In this document: one piece after another, positions 34,439 through 42,838 of the stretch
How positions within the stretch are numbered: position 1 is the first letter of the stretch
How the letters are laid out: every line of letters starts with the position of its first letter
Made by a program: the position numbers and the translations under genes
The notes under the pieces: model-generated
The model's input: the letters and a program-made list of their open reading frames with translations, nothing else
Database searches by the model: none
What the model was told of the DNA's origin: nothing
DNA from: an uncultured Fretibacterium sp.
GTDB taxonomy: Bacteria; Synergistota; Synergistia; Synergistales; Aminobacteriaceae
Direction: 5' to 3'
Length of the DNA: 64,000 nucleotides
Assembly: GCA_937915835.1 (NCBI GenBank)
Contig: CALGHA010000011.1
Span: 7,231-71,230, forward strand

Positions 34439-35689
34439 TTACAATGTCTGAGTATTGAAGAGTCTATCAGCGTAATTCACAAAATTATCATCATAATATC
34501 TCACGTAAAGCGCAACCCTATAGCTCTCGCCGAGTTCTTCCCAGAGTGAATTTGAGAACTCGTTAATATCCTCAGAAATTTTCACCTCTCGAGGTTCTCC
34601 CATAAACGACGGCAGAACTTGAGACGGCATAACGTCATGATCATACGTGTGAATTAAGCGGCCCTCTCCTTTCACAAATTCATACTCGTAAAAATATTTT
34701 CCCGCACGTTTCAAAATACTCTGAGCATAACCCTTCTCCGTGATAAGCGCGCTAATTCTCGGCGTGTAATGTGGAGCGTCAGGTTCATATTCCCTTGTCC
34801 TCAGGGCTTCAATGAAAGTTTTTCCGGCCTTCATAAAGTCATAAATCGTGTCAGTCTGGTCGCCATTCGTGAGAATTATATTTTTCCCGAGCATTCTTAA
34901 CGGTGAATAAAGTATTAACGAGCTGTCAAAATTTTGTGGCTGATTAGTGAGCTTAATTATTAAGTCGTCGCCAGAACGTTCAAAAATTCGTGCCTTGCTT
35001 GATGAGCTGCGTCCCATGATGAAATAAGCCAGCATAATTTTTCCCGACGGTGTCATGCCCGTAATAATTCCTCGTCCTGGATATTTTATCGGGCTTACAA
35101 AAATTTTCGGGTTGAGCTTCTTGCAGACGTCTTCAACGGCACGCGGCAGGATTACCCATTCAGCTTGTTCCATAACTCGCCTTTGCAACTTTTCGGGTGT
35201 ATCATCCGGGAAAATTTTTACGGGCTTTTGCGCTAAGATTTCTCCTCCGTCAGGAATTTCATTCACGAGATGAACCGTAGCTCCTGTAACTTTCACGCCT
35301 GACTTCAACACAGCTTCATGAACTTTCAGGCCGTAAAATCCTTTACCGCAGAATGACGGGATTAACGACGGATGAACGTTTATGATTTTCGCGCCGCATT
35401 GGTCGATGAAATTTTTGCTCAGAATATGCATAAATCCGGCCAATACGATAACTTCAGGCTTAAACTTTTCGAGACACGATAAAATTTTTCCCTCGAAATT
35501 CTCACATCCGGCTTCAACAACTTCTGCGGGAATTCCGGCATGTTTAGCGCGTTCGAGAGCATAGGCATCACGACGGCTTGAGATTACCTGAACAATTTTT
35601 CCCGAACTTAAGATCCCGTTATTCTGAGCGTTAATTAAAGCCTGAAGGTTTGTTCCTCCTCCAGAGACTAAGACAGAAATTTTCAGCAA
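34439..35689 (-). CDS. GAR formyltransferase (PurN) fused to an archaeal-type IMP cyclohydrolase (PurO)
   Basis: Of 416 residues, about 1-195 are PurN: SVLVSGGGTNLQALINAQ, VVLAGFMHIL, the catalytic Asn/His in IINVHPSLIPSFCGKG, GATVHLVNEIPDGG (Asp) and QAEWVILPRAVEDV. Residues ~205-416 match the PurO-type IMP cyclohydrolase: SPIKYPGRGIITGMTPSG, YFIMGRSSSSKARIF, SPLRMLGKNIILTNGDQTDT, YEPDAPHYTPRISALI and LPSFMGEPREV. The first half makes FGAR and the second closes the ring of FAICAR to give IMP. TTG at 35689 with AAAGGAGG upstream is the start. The arrangement fits with the AICAR formyltransferase next door, which has no cyclohydrolase domain. I know PurO mainly from archaea and scattered bacteria. 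Confidence 0.88.
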   Translation of the reverse strand: MLKISVLVSGGGTNLQALINAQNNGILSSGKIVQVISSRRDAYALERAKHAGIPAEVVEAGCENFEGKILSCLEKFKPEVIVLAGFMHILSKNFIDQCGAKIINVHPSLIPSFCGKGFYGLKVHEAVLKSGVKVTGATVHLVNEIPDGGEILAQKPVKIFPDDTPEKLQRRVMEQAEWVILPRAVEDVCKKLNPKIFVSPIKYPGRGIITGMTPSGKIMLAYFIMGRSSSSKARIFERSGDDLIIKLTNQPQNFDSSLILYSPLRMLGKNIILTNGDQTDTIYDFMKAGKTFIEALRTREYEPDAPHYTPRISALITEKGYAQSILKRAGKYFYEYEFVKGEGRLIHTYDHDVMPSQVLPSFMGEPREVKISEDINEFSNSLWEELGESYRVALYVRYYDDNFVNYADRLFNTQTL

Positions 35690-35722
35690 AGTATAAATTC
35701 CTCCTTTATTACATAATTCTAC

Positions 35723-35784
35723 AAGTCCACGAAGCGCGGGCGGGTGGGTGGGAGCGCGAAGTGGACTTCCCGACGCAGTCGGGA
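35723..35784. repeat. Double hairpin with a G-quadruplex motif in the loop
   Basis: The 100-base gap between purM and purNO holds AAGTCCAC (35723-35730) and its exact complement GTGGACTT (35761-35768). Inside are GCGC (35734-35737) and GCGC (35754-35757), with symmetric GAA bulges. The loop is four GGG runs with single-base spacers (35738-35752). A second perfect stem, TCCCGAC/GTCGGGA (35768-35784), follows with a three-base loop. The G-run is on the plus strand, so the purine mRNA carries the C-rich form. It resembles a REP-like mobile palindrome; I saw no second copy in the window. Confidence 0.7.
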
Positions 35785-35789
35785 CATCT

Positions 35790-36782
35790 CTAACGCAACA
35801 CTATTTTCTGTTCACCCTTCACAATTTCGCCGATAACATACGAGCCTTCAACAGCGTGTAAAATTTCGTCAGGATTGGCCGTGATTAAGGTCATTCCTAC
35901 TCCCATATTGAAGACGTGAAACATTTCATCACGTTCAAGCCTTCCCGTCTTCATAATGACATCAAAGACTGCCGGAGTTCTCACATTTTCAACATCAATT
36001 TTCGCGCATAAGCCTTCTGGAATTGCTCGCGGAATATTCTCATAAAAGCCGCCGCCCGTGATATGAGCAATTGATTTCACCTTGTCGATTACCGGCAAAA
36101 CTTCACGCACGTAAATTTTCGTCGGTGTCAATAACTCTTCGCCTAAACTCTTGCCAAATTCTTGAACATGAGAATGTAAATCATGACCAGCAAAAATTTT
36201 TCTGACCAGTGAGAAACCGTTTGAGTGAACTCCTGACGACGGAAGCGCAATAATCACATCTCCAGCCTTAACGTTATTAGCGTCAAGAATTTTCTCACGT
36301 TCAACAACTCCGACGCTGAACCCCGCAATATCATATTCATCTTCAGGATAAAATCCCGGCATTTCAGCAGTCTCACCGCCGATTAACGCGCAATGCGCCT
36401 GAACGCACCCTTCGGCAACTCCTGAGACGATTTCAGCGATTTTCTCAGGATAATTTTTCCCGACAGCAACATAATCCAGAAAAAATAACGGCCTCGCTCC
36501 AGAACAAAGCACGTCATTCACGCACATTGCTACACAGTCAATCCCGACGGTATCATGTTTATTCATCATGAACGCAATCTTTAACTTCGTACCTACTCCG
36601 TCAGTTCCACTCACTAAAACTTTGCCATCGAGTTCAAACATTCCGCCGAAACCGCCAAGCTCAGAAATAACTCCGGGAATTTTCGTGCGCTCGACGTGTT
36701 TACGCATTAACTTTACAGCTTCATAGCCGGCTTCAACGTCAACGCCCGAATTTTTATAACTCGAATTTTTTTCTGATGTCAT
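35790..36782 (-). CDS. purM: Phosphoribosylformylglycinamidine cyclo-ligase
   Basis: The 330-residue AIR synthetase begins [20 protein letters not shown], then [70 protein letters not shown] and [14 protein letters not shown]. It closes the imidazole ring from FGAM with ATP. Its start overlaps the end of purE by 29 bases, so the two are coupled. After its stop comes the hairpin/G-quadruplex element, which separates it from purNO. Confidence 0.96.
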   Translation of the reverse strand: MTSEKNSSYKNSGVDVEAGYEAVKLMRKHVERTKIPGVISELGGFGGMFELDGKVLVSGTDGVGTKLKIAFMMNKHDTVGIDCVAMCVNDVLCSGARPLFFLDYVAVGKNYPEKIAEIVSGVAEGCVQAHCALIGGETAEMPGFYPEDEYDIAGFSVGVVEREKILDANNVKAGDVIIALPSSGVHSNGFSLVRKIFAGHDLHSHVQEFGKSLGEELLTPTKIYVREVLPVIDKVKSIAHITGGGFYENIPRAIPEGLCAKIDVENVRTPAVFDVIMKTGRLERDEMFHVFNMGVGMTLITANPDEILHAVEGSYVIGEIVKGEQKIVLR

Positions 36783-37248
36783 TATTCTTTCTCTCTACGC
36801 TTTCTGCCATTTTCATAGCTTCATCATCAAGTTTTCGCATAAGTTCGTCGTCGTTGACCGCTAAAATTCTCGCCGCAAGCCACGCCGCATTAGCTCCGCC
36901 GTCGATTGCAACACACGCAACAGGAACTCCAGAAGGCATTTGCACCGTCGATAATAAAGCGTCAAGTCCTCCCAAGTCTGAGCTTCTCACTGGAACTCCG
37001 ATAATCGGCAATCTCGTGTGAGACGCTAAAACTCCGGCCAAGTGAGCAGCTTTACCCGCAATCGCTATAATCACTCCGAAATTATTTTCACGGGCATTAA
37101 CGGCAAACTCACGGGCTTTTTCCGGTGTACGATGAGCAGAAATTATGTTTATCTCGAACTCAAGCCCAAGTTTCTTTAACACGTCAATACTTTTCTCAGC
37201 AATTGGCAAATCTGAATCACTGCCGAGTATAATTGCTATTTTCTTCAT
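36754..37248 (-). CDS. purE: N5-carboxyaminoimidazole ribonucleotide mutase
   Basis: The 164-residue PurE has [20 protein letters not shown], the catalytic His in [34 protein letters not shown] and [20 protein letters not shown]. It shifts the carboxyl group from N5-CAIR to CAIR. The ATG at 37248 lies 15 bases after the csrA stop, so the purine run follows fliW-csrA without a visible terminator. No purK is present in the window. Confidence 0.96.
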   Translation of the reverse strand: MKKIAIILGSDSDLPIAEKSIDVLKKLGLEFEINIISAHRTPEKAREFAVNARENNFGVIIAIAGKAAHLAGVLASHTRLPIIGVPVRSSDLGGLDALLSTVQMPSGVPVACVAIDGGANAAWLAARILAVNDDELMRKLDDEAMKMAESVERKNNDIRKKFEL

Positions 37249-37263
37249 GATTTATTTCTCGCT

Positions 37264-37536
37264 TTATTTATTATTAACGTGAACGGTCGGAATTTTTGAC
37301 AACTTCGAGAACGTCGACAACGGAAGCTGAGGAGCAGACGATGAACTTGATACTGTCTCAGCGGCGGCTTTATTCTCCTCAACGATTACGTCCCAGAGTT
37401 CTTTACGCCAAATCTGTGTTGACTGCGGAGCCGTAATCCCAAGTCTGACAACATCACCGCGTACATCAATTACCATGACTTCAATATCCGTACCGATTTG
37501 AATGCTCTCATTAATTTTTCGGCTGAGTACAAGCAT
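37264..37536 (-). CDS. csrA: Carbon storage regulator CsrA
   Basis: The 90-residue RNA-binding protein has the complete CsrA core (MLVLSRKINESIQIG, VMVIDVRGDVVRLGITAP, EVmRKEL replaced by QIWRKELWDVIVEENKAAA) plus a C-terminal extension of about 25 residues rich in Ser and Thr. The first strand supplies the RNA-contacting Leu4/Arg6. It binds GGA motifs in leader RNAs and blocks translation. It overlaps fliW by one base (TAATG), the standard FliW-CsrA pairing in which FliW sequesters CsrA. Extensions like this are common where FliW occurs. Confidence 0.95.
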   Translation of the reverse strand: MLVLSRKINESIQIGTDIEVMVIDVRGDVVRLGITAPQSTQIWRKELWDVIVEENKAAAETVSSSSSAPQLPLSTFSKLSKIPTVHVNNK

Positions 37537-38021
37537 TATTCTCCGCCCCCGTTTCGTTGTGCTGAGGCTTTCATTTTCTCGCGTACGTCCTCAGGAAAAA
37601 CTATGTGCCTAATCGGATATTCTTCGTTAAGCGCGATAATCTGAACAGCTTTATGCGTCTTAAGATTGATTAATATCGGCGCGCGTAAATTGGCCGTCAT
37701 GTTCCAAGGGGAATTTTCGGGAATTGCTATGACGATTAAGAGTGCAAGTTCTGAGGGTTTCGCTGAACCGATTAACTTTAGTTCATCATCAGGAATTCGA
37801 GCGTTATAATCCGGTCTAATTGCGTCAGGCGACGTTACAGGTAAAGCCAAATCCCCGTCGTCGAGAGATTGAAGCCACTTAATAGCGCTGTCCTCACTTC
37901 CGGCCAATATCCAGTTATGCTTATCCTCGAATGCCGGAATACCTCGCGGAAAAGTCAGCACGTCTTCCTGCGAATAAATTACCTCGCCAAAACGTGAAGT
38001 TGAGATTGTAAGTTCAGACAT
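37536..38021 (-). CDS. fliW: Flagellar assembly factor FliW
   Basis: The FliW protein of about 161 residues has TSRFGEVIYSQEDVLTFPRG, PAFEDKHNWILAGSEDSAI, KWLQSLDDGDLALPVTSP and TANLRAPILINLKTHKAVQI. It binds CsrA and, in flagellated bacteria, flagellin, linking flagellin level to translation. The frame is open to 38042 (TTG), but the ATG at 38021 fits the family start. No flagellar genes lie in the window, so whether the organism is motile cannot be judged here. Confidence 0.92.
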   Translation of the reverse strand: MSELTISTSRFGEVIYSQEDVLTFPRGIPAFEDKHNWILAGSEDSAIKWLQSLDDGDLALPVTSPDAIRPDYNARIPDDELKLIGSAKPSELALLIVIAIPENSPWNMTANLRAPILINLKTHKAVQIIALNEEYPIRHIVFPEDVREKMKASAQRNGGGE

Positions 38022-38154
38022 TTTTTTATCACATGCCTTCAAAGAAAAATTTTTTTACGCATAATAATAGCATGTTGCTTAATTCTTAACGTTGATAACT
38101 TTTTGAATTATTGCTAAACTGACAACTTACGAATTTCGAGGTGAGATTTGGAAC

Positions 38155-39756
38155 TTGAAACAGGATTTATTGAACTGGCTTAACGCTATAGACACGGACA
38201 ACGAAGAAAATACTTCAGAGGGGACAGGGTTACTGCTTGCCCCCATAAATCAACAGCCGGTTAATGAGCCTGTTTTCCCCGTCGTAACTCCTCAATCCTC
38301 CCCAAAATCCCCCGAACATCACGAACCTGGCGAAGTCGAAAGCATCATGCAGGAGCTTCAAAGCTGGAAGAATGATTTTCCCGGACAAGAAGAAATTACA
38401 CATGATGAGCCTGAAACATTTTCTGGTGATAGCGACTACGAAAGATTTACGCATAAAATCCCCGATGAGTTTTCGCAGAATGAGTTAGATTTTCAGGATT
38501 TCTCGCAAGACTTTCACAATGAGCCTGAAACTTCGGAGTTCGTCTTGAACGTTGGCAATGGCGAAAAGATTATTGACGATAATAACGACGAAAACGATGA
38601 AGATTACGACAATGAGACTTCGGAGATCTCACATGAGCTTCATGATTTGCAGGAGGCTGTGAAAAATTTACAGGGAACTCTTGACGTTGAGACAGAAGAA
38701 CAGAACGAGACACAGGCAACTTCACCTGATACGCAGGAAAATTCATCTCACGAGCAAACAGAAACTTCATCATCACAGCTAAATCCTGACTGGAGAAATG
38801 CTAACACAGGCTTTGAACTCAGTCTTGATGAACCTCCGCCGGAAATTTGGACGAAGATTAACGCCGAAAAAGAAAATCCCGAAGATTTGGACTACGAAGA
38901 GACAGAGAGTTTGCAGGGAGCGGCGTATATTCCCAAGCCTGAACACGGGAAAAATTTCACTCAGCGTTTACAGAAAACTTTGCAGAACAGAAAGCAGAAG
39001 GCTGAAGCTGAACGAGAACTTGAAGCCGAGCAGAAACCTCATCACCCTTATTTACAGAAAGCAATGATAATCTGCGGAACTCTCTTAATCGTCTTATTTT
39101 TCGCTTGGTTAAGTTTATGGTTTATTCAGCGTGAGACCCCAGAAGGAATGAACGCTAGAGCTGAAAAACTTTACGAGCAGGGAAATTACGACGAGGCCGA
39201 GAAAATTTATCAACGAGCGTATAAACGTTACCCGAATATTTTGACGTTCTTAACCAGACTTGCTGACAGCGCGGAAAAAGCCGGACATTCCCAGACAGCT
39301 GAAGAAGCGAAACGGGAATATGCTAGAAATTTCCCGGACGAACAGAGCGAGATTATCATTATTCCAACTTCAACAAAGAAAGGAGATGACGAGCAAGCTA
39401 AACAGGAAAATTCGGAGCAAAAAACAGAAAGTAAGCCTGAACAGTCGAAAACGGAGCCGGTTAAAAATACACAGCCTAATTCAGTTTATCATGATGAAAA
39501 ATTGACGTTCGACGAATATTTGCAGGAGGGAACTCACGCCTTCAACGTCGGAATGTATAATCGAGCTGTAATAAATTTCTTCCGAGCTTACGATTTGGAC
39601 AGCAGCGATCCTCGCCCGTACATAGGCCTTGCAGGAGCTTACCGGGCAAAAGGATTATACTTTGACGCAAAAGTTATTCTCGACGAAGCTCGCAAAAAGT
39701 TTCGCCGAAATCCAACTATTGAAATGGAACGAAAATTTTTGAGGGAGGCAAAATAA
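38155..39756 (+). CDS. Single-pass membrane protein with C-terminal TPR repeats
   Basis: The 533-residue protein starts at TTG 38155 with AGGTGAG nine bases upstream. Residues 1-300 are acidic and low-complexity (rich in Glu, Asp, Gln, Ser and Pro), with no recognisable domain. One membrane segment lies at about 304-324 (MIICGTLLIVLFFAWLSLWF). After it is one TPR pair (AEKLYEQGNYDEAEKIYQRA, then YPNILTFLTRLADSAEKAGH), a second charged linker, and another TPR pair near the end (GTHAFNVGMYNRAVINFFRA, then IGLAGAYRAKGLYFDAKVIL). The long acidic region is probably cytoplasmic and the TPR part extracytoplasmic. It may be a scaffold; no partner is evident. It lies three bases before the LUD gene. 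Confidence 0.6.
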   Translation: MKQDLLNWLNAIDTDNEENTSEGTGLLLAPINQQPVNEPVFPVVTPQSSPKSPEHHEPGEVESIMQELQSWKNDFPGQEEITHDEPETFSGDSDYERFTHKIPDEFSQNELDFQDFSQDFHNEPETSEFVLNVGNGEKIIDDNNDENDEDYDNETSEISHELHDLQEAVKNLQGTLDVETEEQNETQATSPDTQENSSHEQTETSSSQLNPDWRNANTGFELSLDEPPPEIWTKINAEKENPEDLDYEETESLQGAAYIPKPEHGKNFTQRLQKTLQNRKQKAEAERELEAEQKPHHPYLQKAMIICGTLLIVLFFAWLSLWFIQRETPEGMNARAEKLYEQGNYDEAEKIYQRAYKRYPNILTFLTRLADSAEKAGHSQTAEEAKREYARNFPDEQSEIIIIPTSTKKGDDEQAKQENSEQKTESKPEQSKTEPVKNTQPNSVYHDEKLTFDEYLQEGTHAFNVGMYNRAVINFFRAYDLDSSDPRPYIGLAGAYRAKGLYFDAKVILDEARKKFRRNPTIEMERKFLREAK

Positions 39757-39759
39757 ATT

Positions 39760-40401
39760 ATGAGCCATGTAGAACGAGCAAATGAAATTGTCGGCAATGA
39801 CTTAGTGAAAGCATTGCAAAAACGAGGCTTTGAGGCTGAATACGTCGCAAATTCTCAGGAAGCCTTGAAGCGTATTCTTGAGATTGTGCCTGAAAATGCG
39901 AGCGTAGGAATTCCCGGAACTATAACAGTGCGAACAATCGGGGCATTAGACGCGCTTCAACAACGGGGAAATACGATTTATCAGCATTGGGGTCCAATGT
40001 CAAACGAGGAACGGAGAATTGCTCGAGACCGCGAAAACGGAGCCGATGTATTTTTGACGAGTGCGAACGCTGTAACTCGCGACGGTCAAATCATCAACAT
40101 TGACGGCACGGGTAATCGTGTTGCTGGAATGGCTTGGGGCAACGGCTTAGTCCTGTTCGTGATTGGGATTAATAAACTCGCTTTCAATCTCGAAGACGGC
40201 CTCAAACGTGCGAAATCCGCGACAATTCCCAACGCTTTACGTCAGAACGTCGAGACTGCATGCGTGAAAGCCGGACATTGTGTGAACTGTTCAGCAGTTG
40301 GCAACGAAGACAGCATGTGCCGGGCAATCTTAATTCTAGATCAAGCCGTGAAGGGAAGAAAGTATCACGTTATCATAGTCGGAGAAAATCTAGGCTATTA
40401 A
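39760..40401 (+). CDS. LUD-domain (LutC/DUF162) protein
   Basis: The 213-residue LUD domain protein has NEIVGNDLVKALQKRGFEAE, VGIPGTITVRTIGALDAL, FLTSANAVTRDGQIINIDGT, GNRVAGMAWG and CVNCSAVGNEDSMCR at the C-terminus. LUD proteins occur in lactate-oxidising LutABC complexes and as stand-alone proteins of unknown activity. Here no LutA or LutB gene is near, so this is the stand-alone kind. The Cys cluster at the end may bind metal. It ends at a strong terminator. Confidence 0.8.
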   Translation: MSHVERANEIVGNDLVKALQKRGFEAEYVANSQEALKRILEIVPENASVGIPGTITVRTIGALDALQQRGNTIYQHWGPMSNEERRIARDRENGADVFLTSANAVTRDGQIINIDGTGNRVAGMAWGNGLVLFVIGINKLAFNLEDGLKRAKSATIPNALRQNVETACVKAGHCVNCSAVGNEDSMCRAILILDQAVKGRKYHVIIVGENLGY

Positions 40402-40415
40402 CATCAACTTCAAAG

Positions 40416-40447
40416 CCCCCTCACAAAACAGGGGGTAAATTTTTTGT
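40416..40447 (+). terminator. Intrinsic terminator after the LUD gene
   Basis: CCCCCT (40416-40421) pairs with AGGGGG (40430-40435) around eight bases, followed by TAAATTTTTTTG. The ribosome site of the next gene lies right behind it. Confidence 0.75.
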
Positions 40448-40464
40448 TAAGGAGAAAATTTCTC

Positions 40465-41460
40465 ATGGAAAACAGAGACAAAATAGTAGTATTACTCGCA
40501 GGAGGCAGAATAGTTCAGCGTCATGAAGAGCACGACAGCCCGGAATTAACGGACGAGGAATTATACGCGCTTTTGCCCGAAGATATTCGTCCTCACGTTA
40601 TTTTTCAGAAATGGAGTTTTCAGCCGGTCTCGAATTACACTCTGAGAATGTGCGGAGAACTCATGAACATGGTTTACACTTTTGTTCACGACGAAGGAGC
40701 GCGCGGAGTTGTCGTAACTTGCGGCATTCAGGCAATAGCTGAGCTTGCATATTTTGCGGATTTAGTCTGGGACTTGAACCCTCCGTTAATTTTCACGGCC
40801 TCGATTTTCAACGCAGGAACTCCGAACAGTGAGACGGGATTACGATTAAGGCAGTCAGTCCGGGCGGCATTATCCGGAGCATGCACGGGCAAGGGAGCTT
40901 TAATCTGCATTCAGGATGCTATTTACGCGCCCGCCGATGTCCTGAGAATTTCAAACTTTAATCGCGCCGGATTATTAGCTTTTCCAGAAAGTCCATTAGG
41001 TGTATTTTCTCAGCCTTCAGGAGGTTATATCTCGTTAAGATTTCCGCGACATCGTTACGTTCAAAAAATGGTTCAGCCATTGGCCCGGAGTATTCCAGTT
41101 TTGACGGCTTCACTTGGAGACGGGGATTTAATTTTGCGCGCTCTTGTTGAGAAACGTTTTGAGGAACTCGACGGCTTAATCGTCTCGGGACTTGGCGACG
41201 GTGATGTGCCTTCGTTATGGGTTCCATTGCTGAGAAAAATTTTGCGTTCGGAAATTCCCATTGTGTTGACTTCGAGATATCCTGACGGCTTCGTTCAGGC
41301 TACGGAGAATTACGAGGGAAGTGCGGCACAATTGCTAGAAATGGGCTTAATCAACGGCGGAATGCTCTCACCATATCAGGCCAGAATAAAACTTGCTGTA
41401 GGTCTTGCGTCAGGACTTAAGGGCGAAGAATTAGCGAATTACATTCACGATAATAAATAA
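40465..41460 (+). CDS. Type I asparaginase-like protein lacking the catalytic threonines
   Basis: I choose the ATG at 40465 (331 residues; AAGGAG at 40449-40454). It follows the L-asparaginase fold over its whole length: VVLLAGGRIVQR at the start, RGVVVTCGIQAIAELAYF in the middle, PLIFTASIFNAGTPNSETG, then ALICIQDAIYAPADVLR and a C-terminal domain with IPIVLTSRYPDG. The active-site boxes are changed: the usual T-G-G-T-I is A-G-G-R-I, and H-G-T-D-T is C-G-I-Q-A. Both catalytic threonines and the aspartate of the second box are therefore gone. It cannot work as a normal amidohydrolase. It may bind a ligand or partner. It sits three bases before der. Confidence 0.75.
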   Translation: MENRDKIVVLLAGGRIVQRHEEHDSPELTDEELYALLPEDIRPHVIFQKWSFQPVSNYTLRMCGELMNMVYTFVHDEGARGVVVTCGIQAIAELAYFADLVWDLNPPLIFTASIFNAGTPNSETGLRLRQSVRAALSGACTGKGALICIQDAIYAPADVLRISNFNRAGLLAFPESPLGVFSQPSGGYISLRFPRHRYVQKMVQPLARSIPVLTASLGDGDLILRALVEKRFEELDGLIVSGLGDGDVPSLWVPLLRKILRSEIPIVLTSRYPDGFVQATENYEGSAAQLLEMGLINGGMLSPYQARIKLAVGLASGLKGEELANYIHDNK

Positions 41461-41462
41461 CC

Positions 41463-42788
41463 ATGTCAGGAATAATTGCAATAATTGGCCGTCCAAACGT
41501 CGGCAAATCCTCACTTTTCAACAGGTTGACAGGCACCAAAGAAGCAATTGTTGACGATATGCCGGGAGTTACTCGAGATAGATTATACGGAGAAGTTGAG
41601 TACGAGGACAGAAATTTTTACGTGATTGATACGGGCGGAATTTTCGGTGAAGATTCTGACTTCAGCGAGGGGATTAAAGCTCATGTTGACGCGGCAGTGA
41701 AAGAGTGCGACGGAGTAATCTTTATGCTTGACGGCCGCGACGGAGTTACAACAGGCGATGAGGAAATTGCGGAGTTCATCAGGAAGGCTGGCGATAAACC
41801 CGTGATTGTCGCTGTGAATAAACTTGACGACGTTAAACATGATGACTTGATGAATGATGCTTACTCGCTTGGCTTTGAGAACGTGATATCAATCAGTGCA
41901 CTTCACAAACGAGGGATTTATGAGCTTCTTGACTTAGTGCGTGAAGTCTTACCGCCTGAAAATGAGGAGGAAGATTTTGACGTTGACGACGAAATCCGCT
42001 TAGTCATCGCCGGGAAGCCAAATGTCGGGAAATCCTCACTCTTAAACAAGCTCACGAAATCCGAACGTTCACTTGTCAGTCCGATTGCCGGGACAACGAG
42101 GGATCCTGTTGACATGCGAATAAACATCGACGGGCAGAATTTCAGGATTATTGACACTGCGGGTTTACGAAGACGAGCGAAATTTGACGGCGATTTAGAG
42201 TATTATTCTTTCGTTCGGACTTTGGCGGCAGTCGACAGGTCGGATATTGCGCTTTTACTCATGGACGCTCGCGAACCTTGCACGGATCAGGACAAGAAGA
42301 TTGCGGCTCATGTTGCGAACAAGGGTAAAGGTTTAGTGATAGTTCTAAACAAGTGGGACTTAGTTACCGGCGAGAACTCGAATGCTGATAAACTCATCAA
42401 GAAAATTCGCGACGATATGCCATTCTTGAGCTATGCTCCGGTAATTTTCGCTTCAGCTCTTAATGGTCGAGGCTTGCAAAAAATTATCGCCGAAGTCTTG
42501 AAAGTTAACACGAACAGGCAAAAACGAATTCCCACGAATTTATTAAACCGGTTAATGCGCGACGTTTTAGCTTTTGATAGACTTCCATCCGACAAAAAAG
42601 GACGAGCCTTGAAAGTTTATTACTGCTCACAGGCTGAAGCTGAACCTCCGACGTTTATTTTCTTCGTGAATAAGCCTGAACTCGTGAATTCCAGCTTTGA
42701 AAATCACGTGAAGAATAAATTGCGCGAGCTTGAGGACTTCACAGGAACGCCAATTCGGACATTCTGGCGTGGAAAAGAGAAAGAATAA
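41463..42788 (+). CDS. der: Ribosome biogenesis GTPase Der
   Basis: The 441-residue protein has two tandem GTPase domains: first G1 GRPNVGKSSLFNRLTG, G3 DTGG, G4 NKLD; second G1 GKPNVGKSSLLNKLTKSE, G3 DTAG, G4 NKWD. The C-terminal KH-like domain begins near RLMRDVLAFDRLPS and ends GTPIRTFWRGKEKE. This is the full Der/EngA architecture. It helps mature the 50S subunit. It starts with ATG at 41463, directly after the asparaginase-like gene. Confidence 0.97.
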   Translation: MSGIIAIIGRPNVGKSSLFNRLTGTKEAIVDDMPGVTRDRLYGEVEYEDRNFYVIDTGGIFGEDSDFSEGIKAHVDAAVKECDGVIFMLDGRDGVTTGDEEIAEFIRKAGDKPVIVAVNKLDDVKHDDLMNDAYSLGFENVISISALHKRGIYELLDLVREVLPPENEEEDFDVDDEIRLVIAGKPNVGKSSLLNKLTKSERSLVSPIAGTTRDPVDMRINIDGQNFRIIDTAGLRRRAKFDGDLEYYSFVRTLAAVDRSDIALLLMDAREPCTDQDKKIAAHVANKGKGLVIVLNKWDLVTGENSNADKLIKKIRDDMPFLSYAPVIFASALNGRGLQKIIAEVLKVNTNRQKRIPTNLLNRLMRDVLAFDRLPSDKKGRALKVYYCSQAEAEPPTFIFFVNKPELVNSSFENHVKNKLRELEDFTGTPIRTFWRGKEKE

Positions 42789-42801
42789 ATTTGCGGCAAA
42801 A

Positions 42802-42817
42802 TAGAACATGTTATATT
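42802..42817 (+). promoter_or_regulatory. Possible extended -10 promoter in front of nfeD (shared motif)
   Basis: ATAGAACATGTTATAT contains TG-T-TATATT (the last T at 42818), an extended -10 shape, with TTGCGG 15 bases upstream. Close variants (ATATAACACGTTC and its complement) occur at 10732, 29219 and 48691 in this window. Confidence 0.4.
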
Positions 42818-42838
42818 TTTACGAAAGGAGAAAAATTA

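Noticed and set aside
35723..35784. Hairpin as a plain intrinsic terminator after purM
   Set aside because: There is no T-run on the minus strand after either stem; the G-run loop and doubled design do not fit a terminator.
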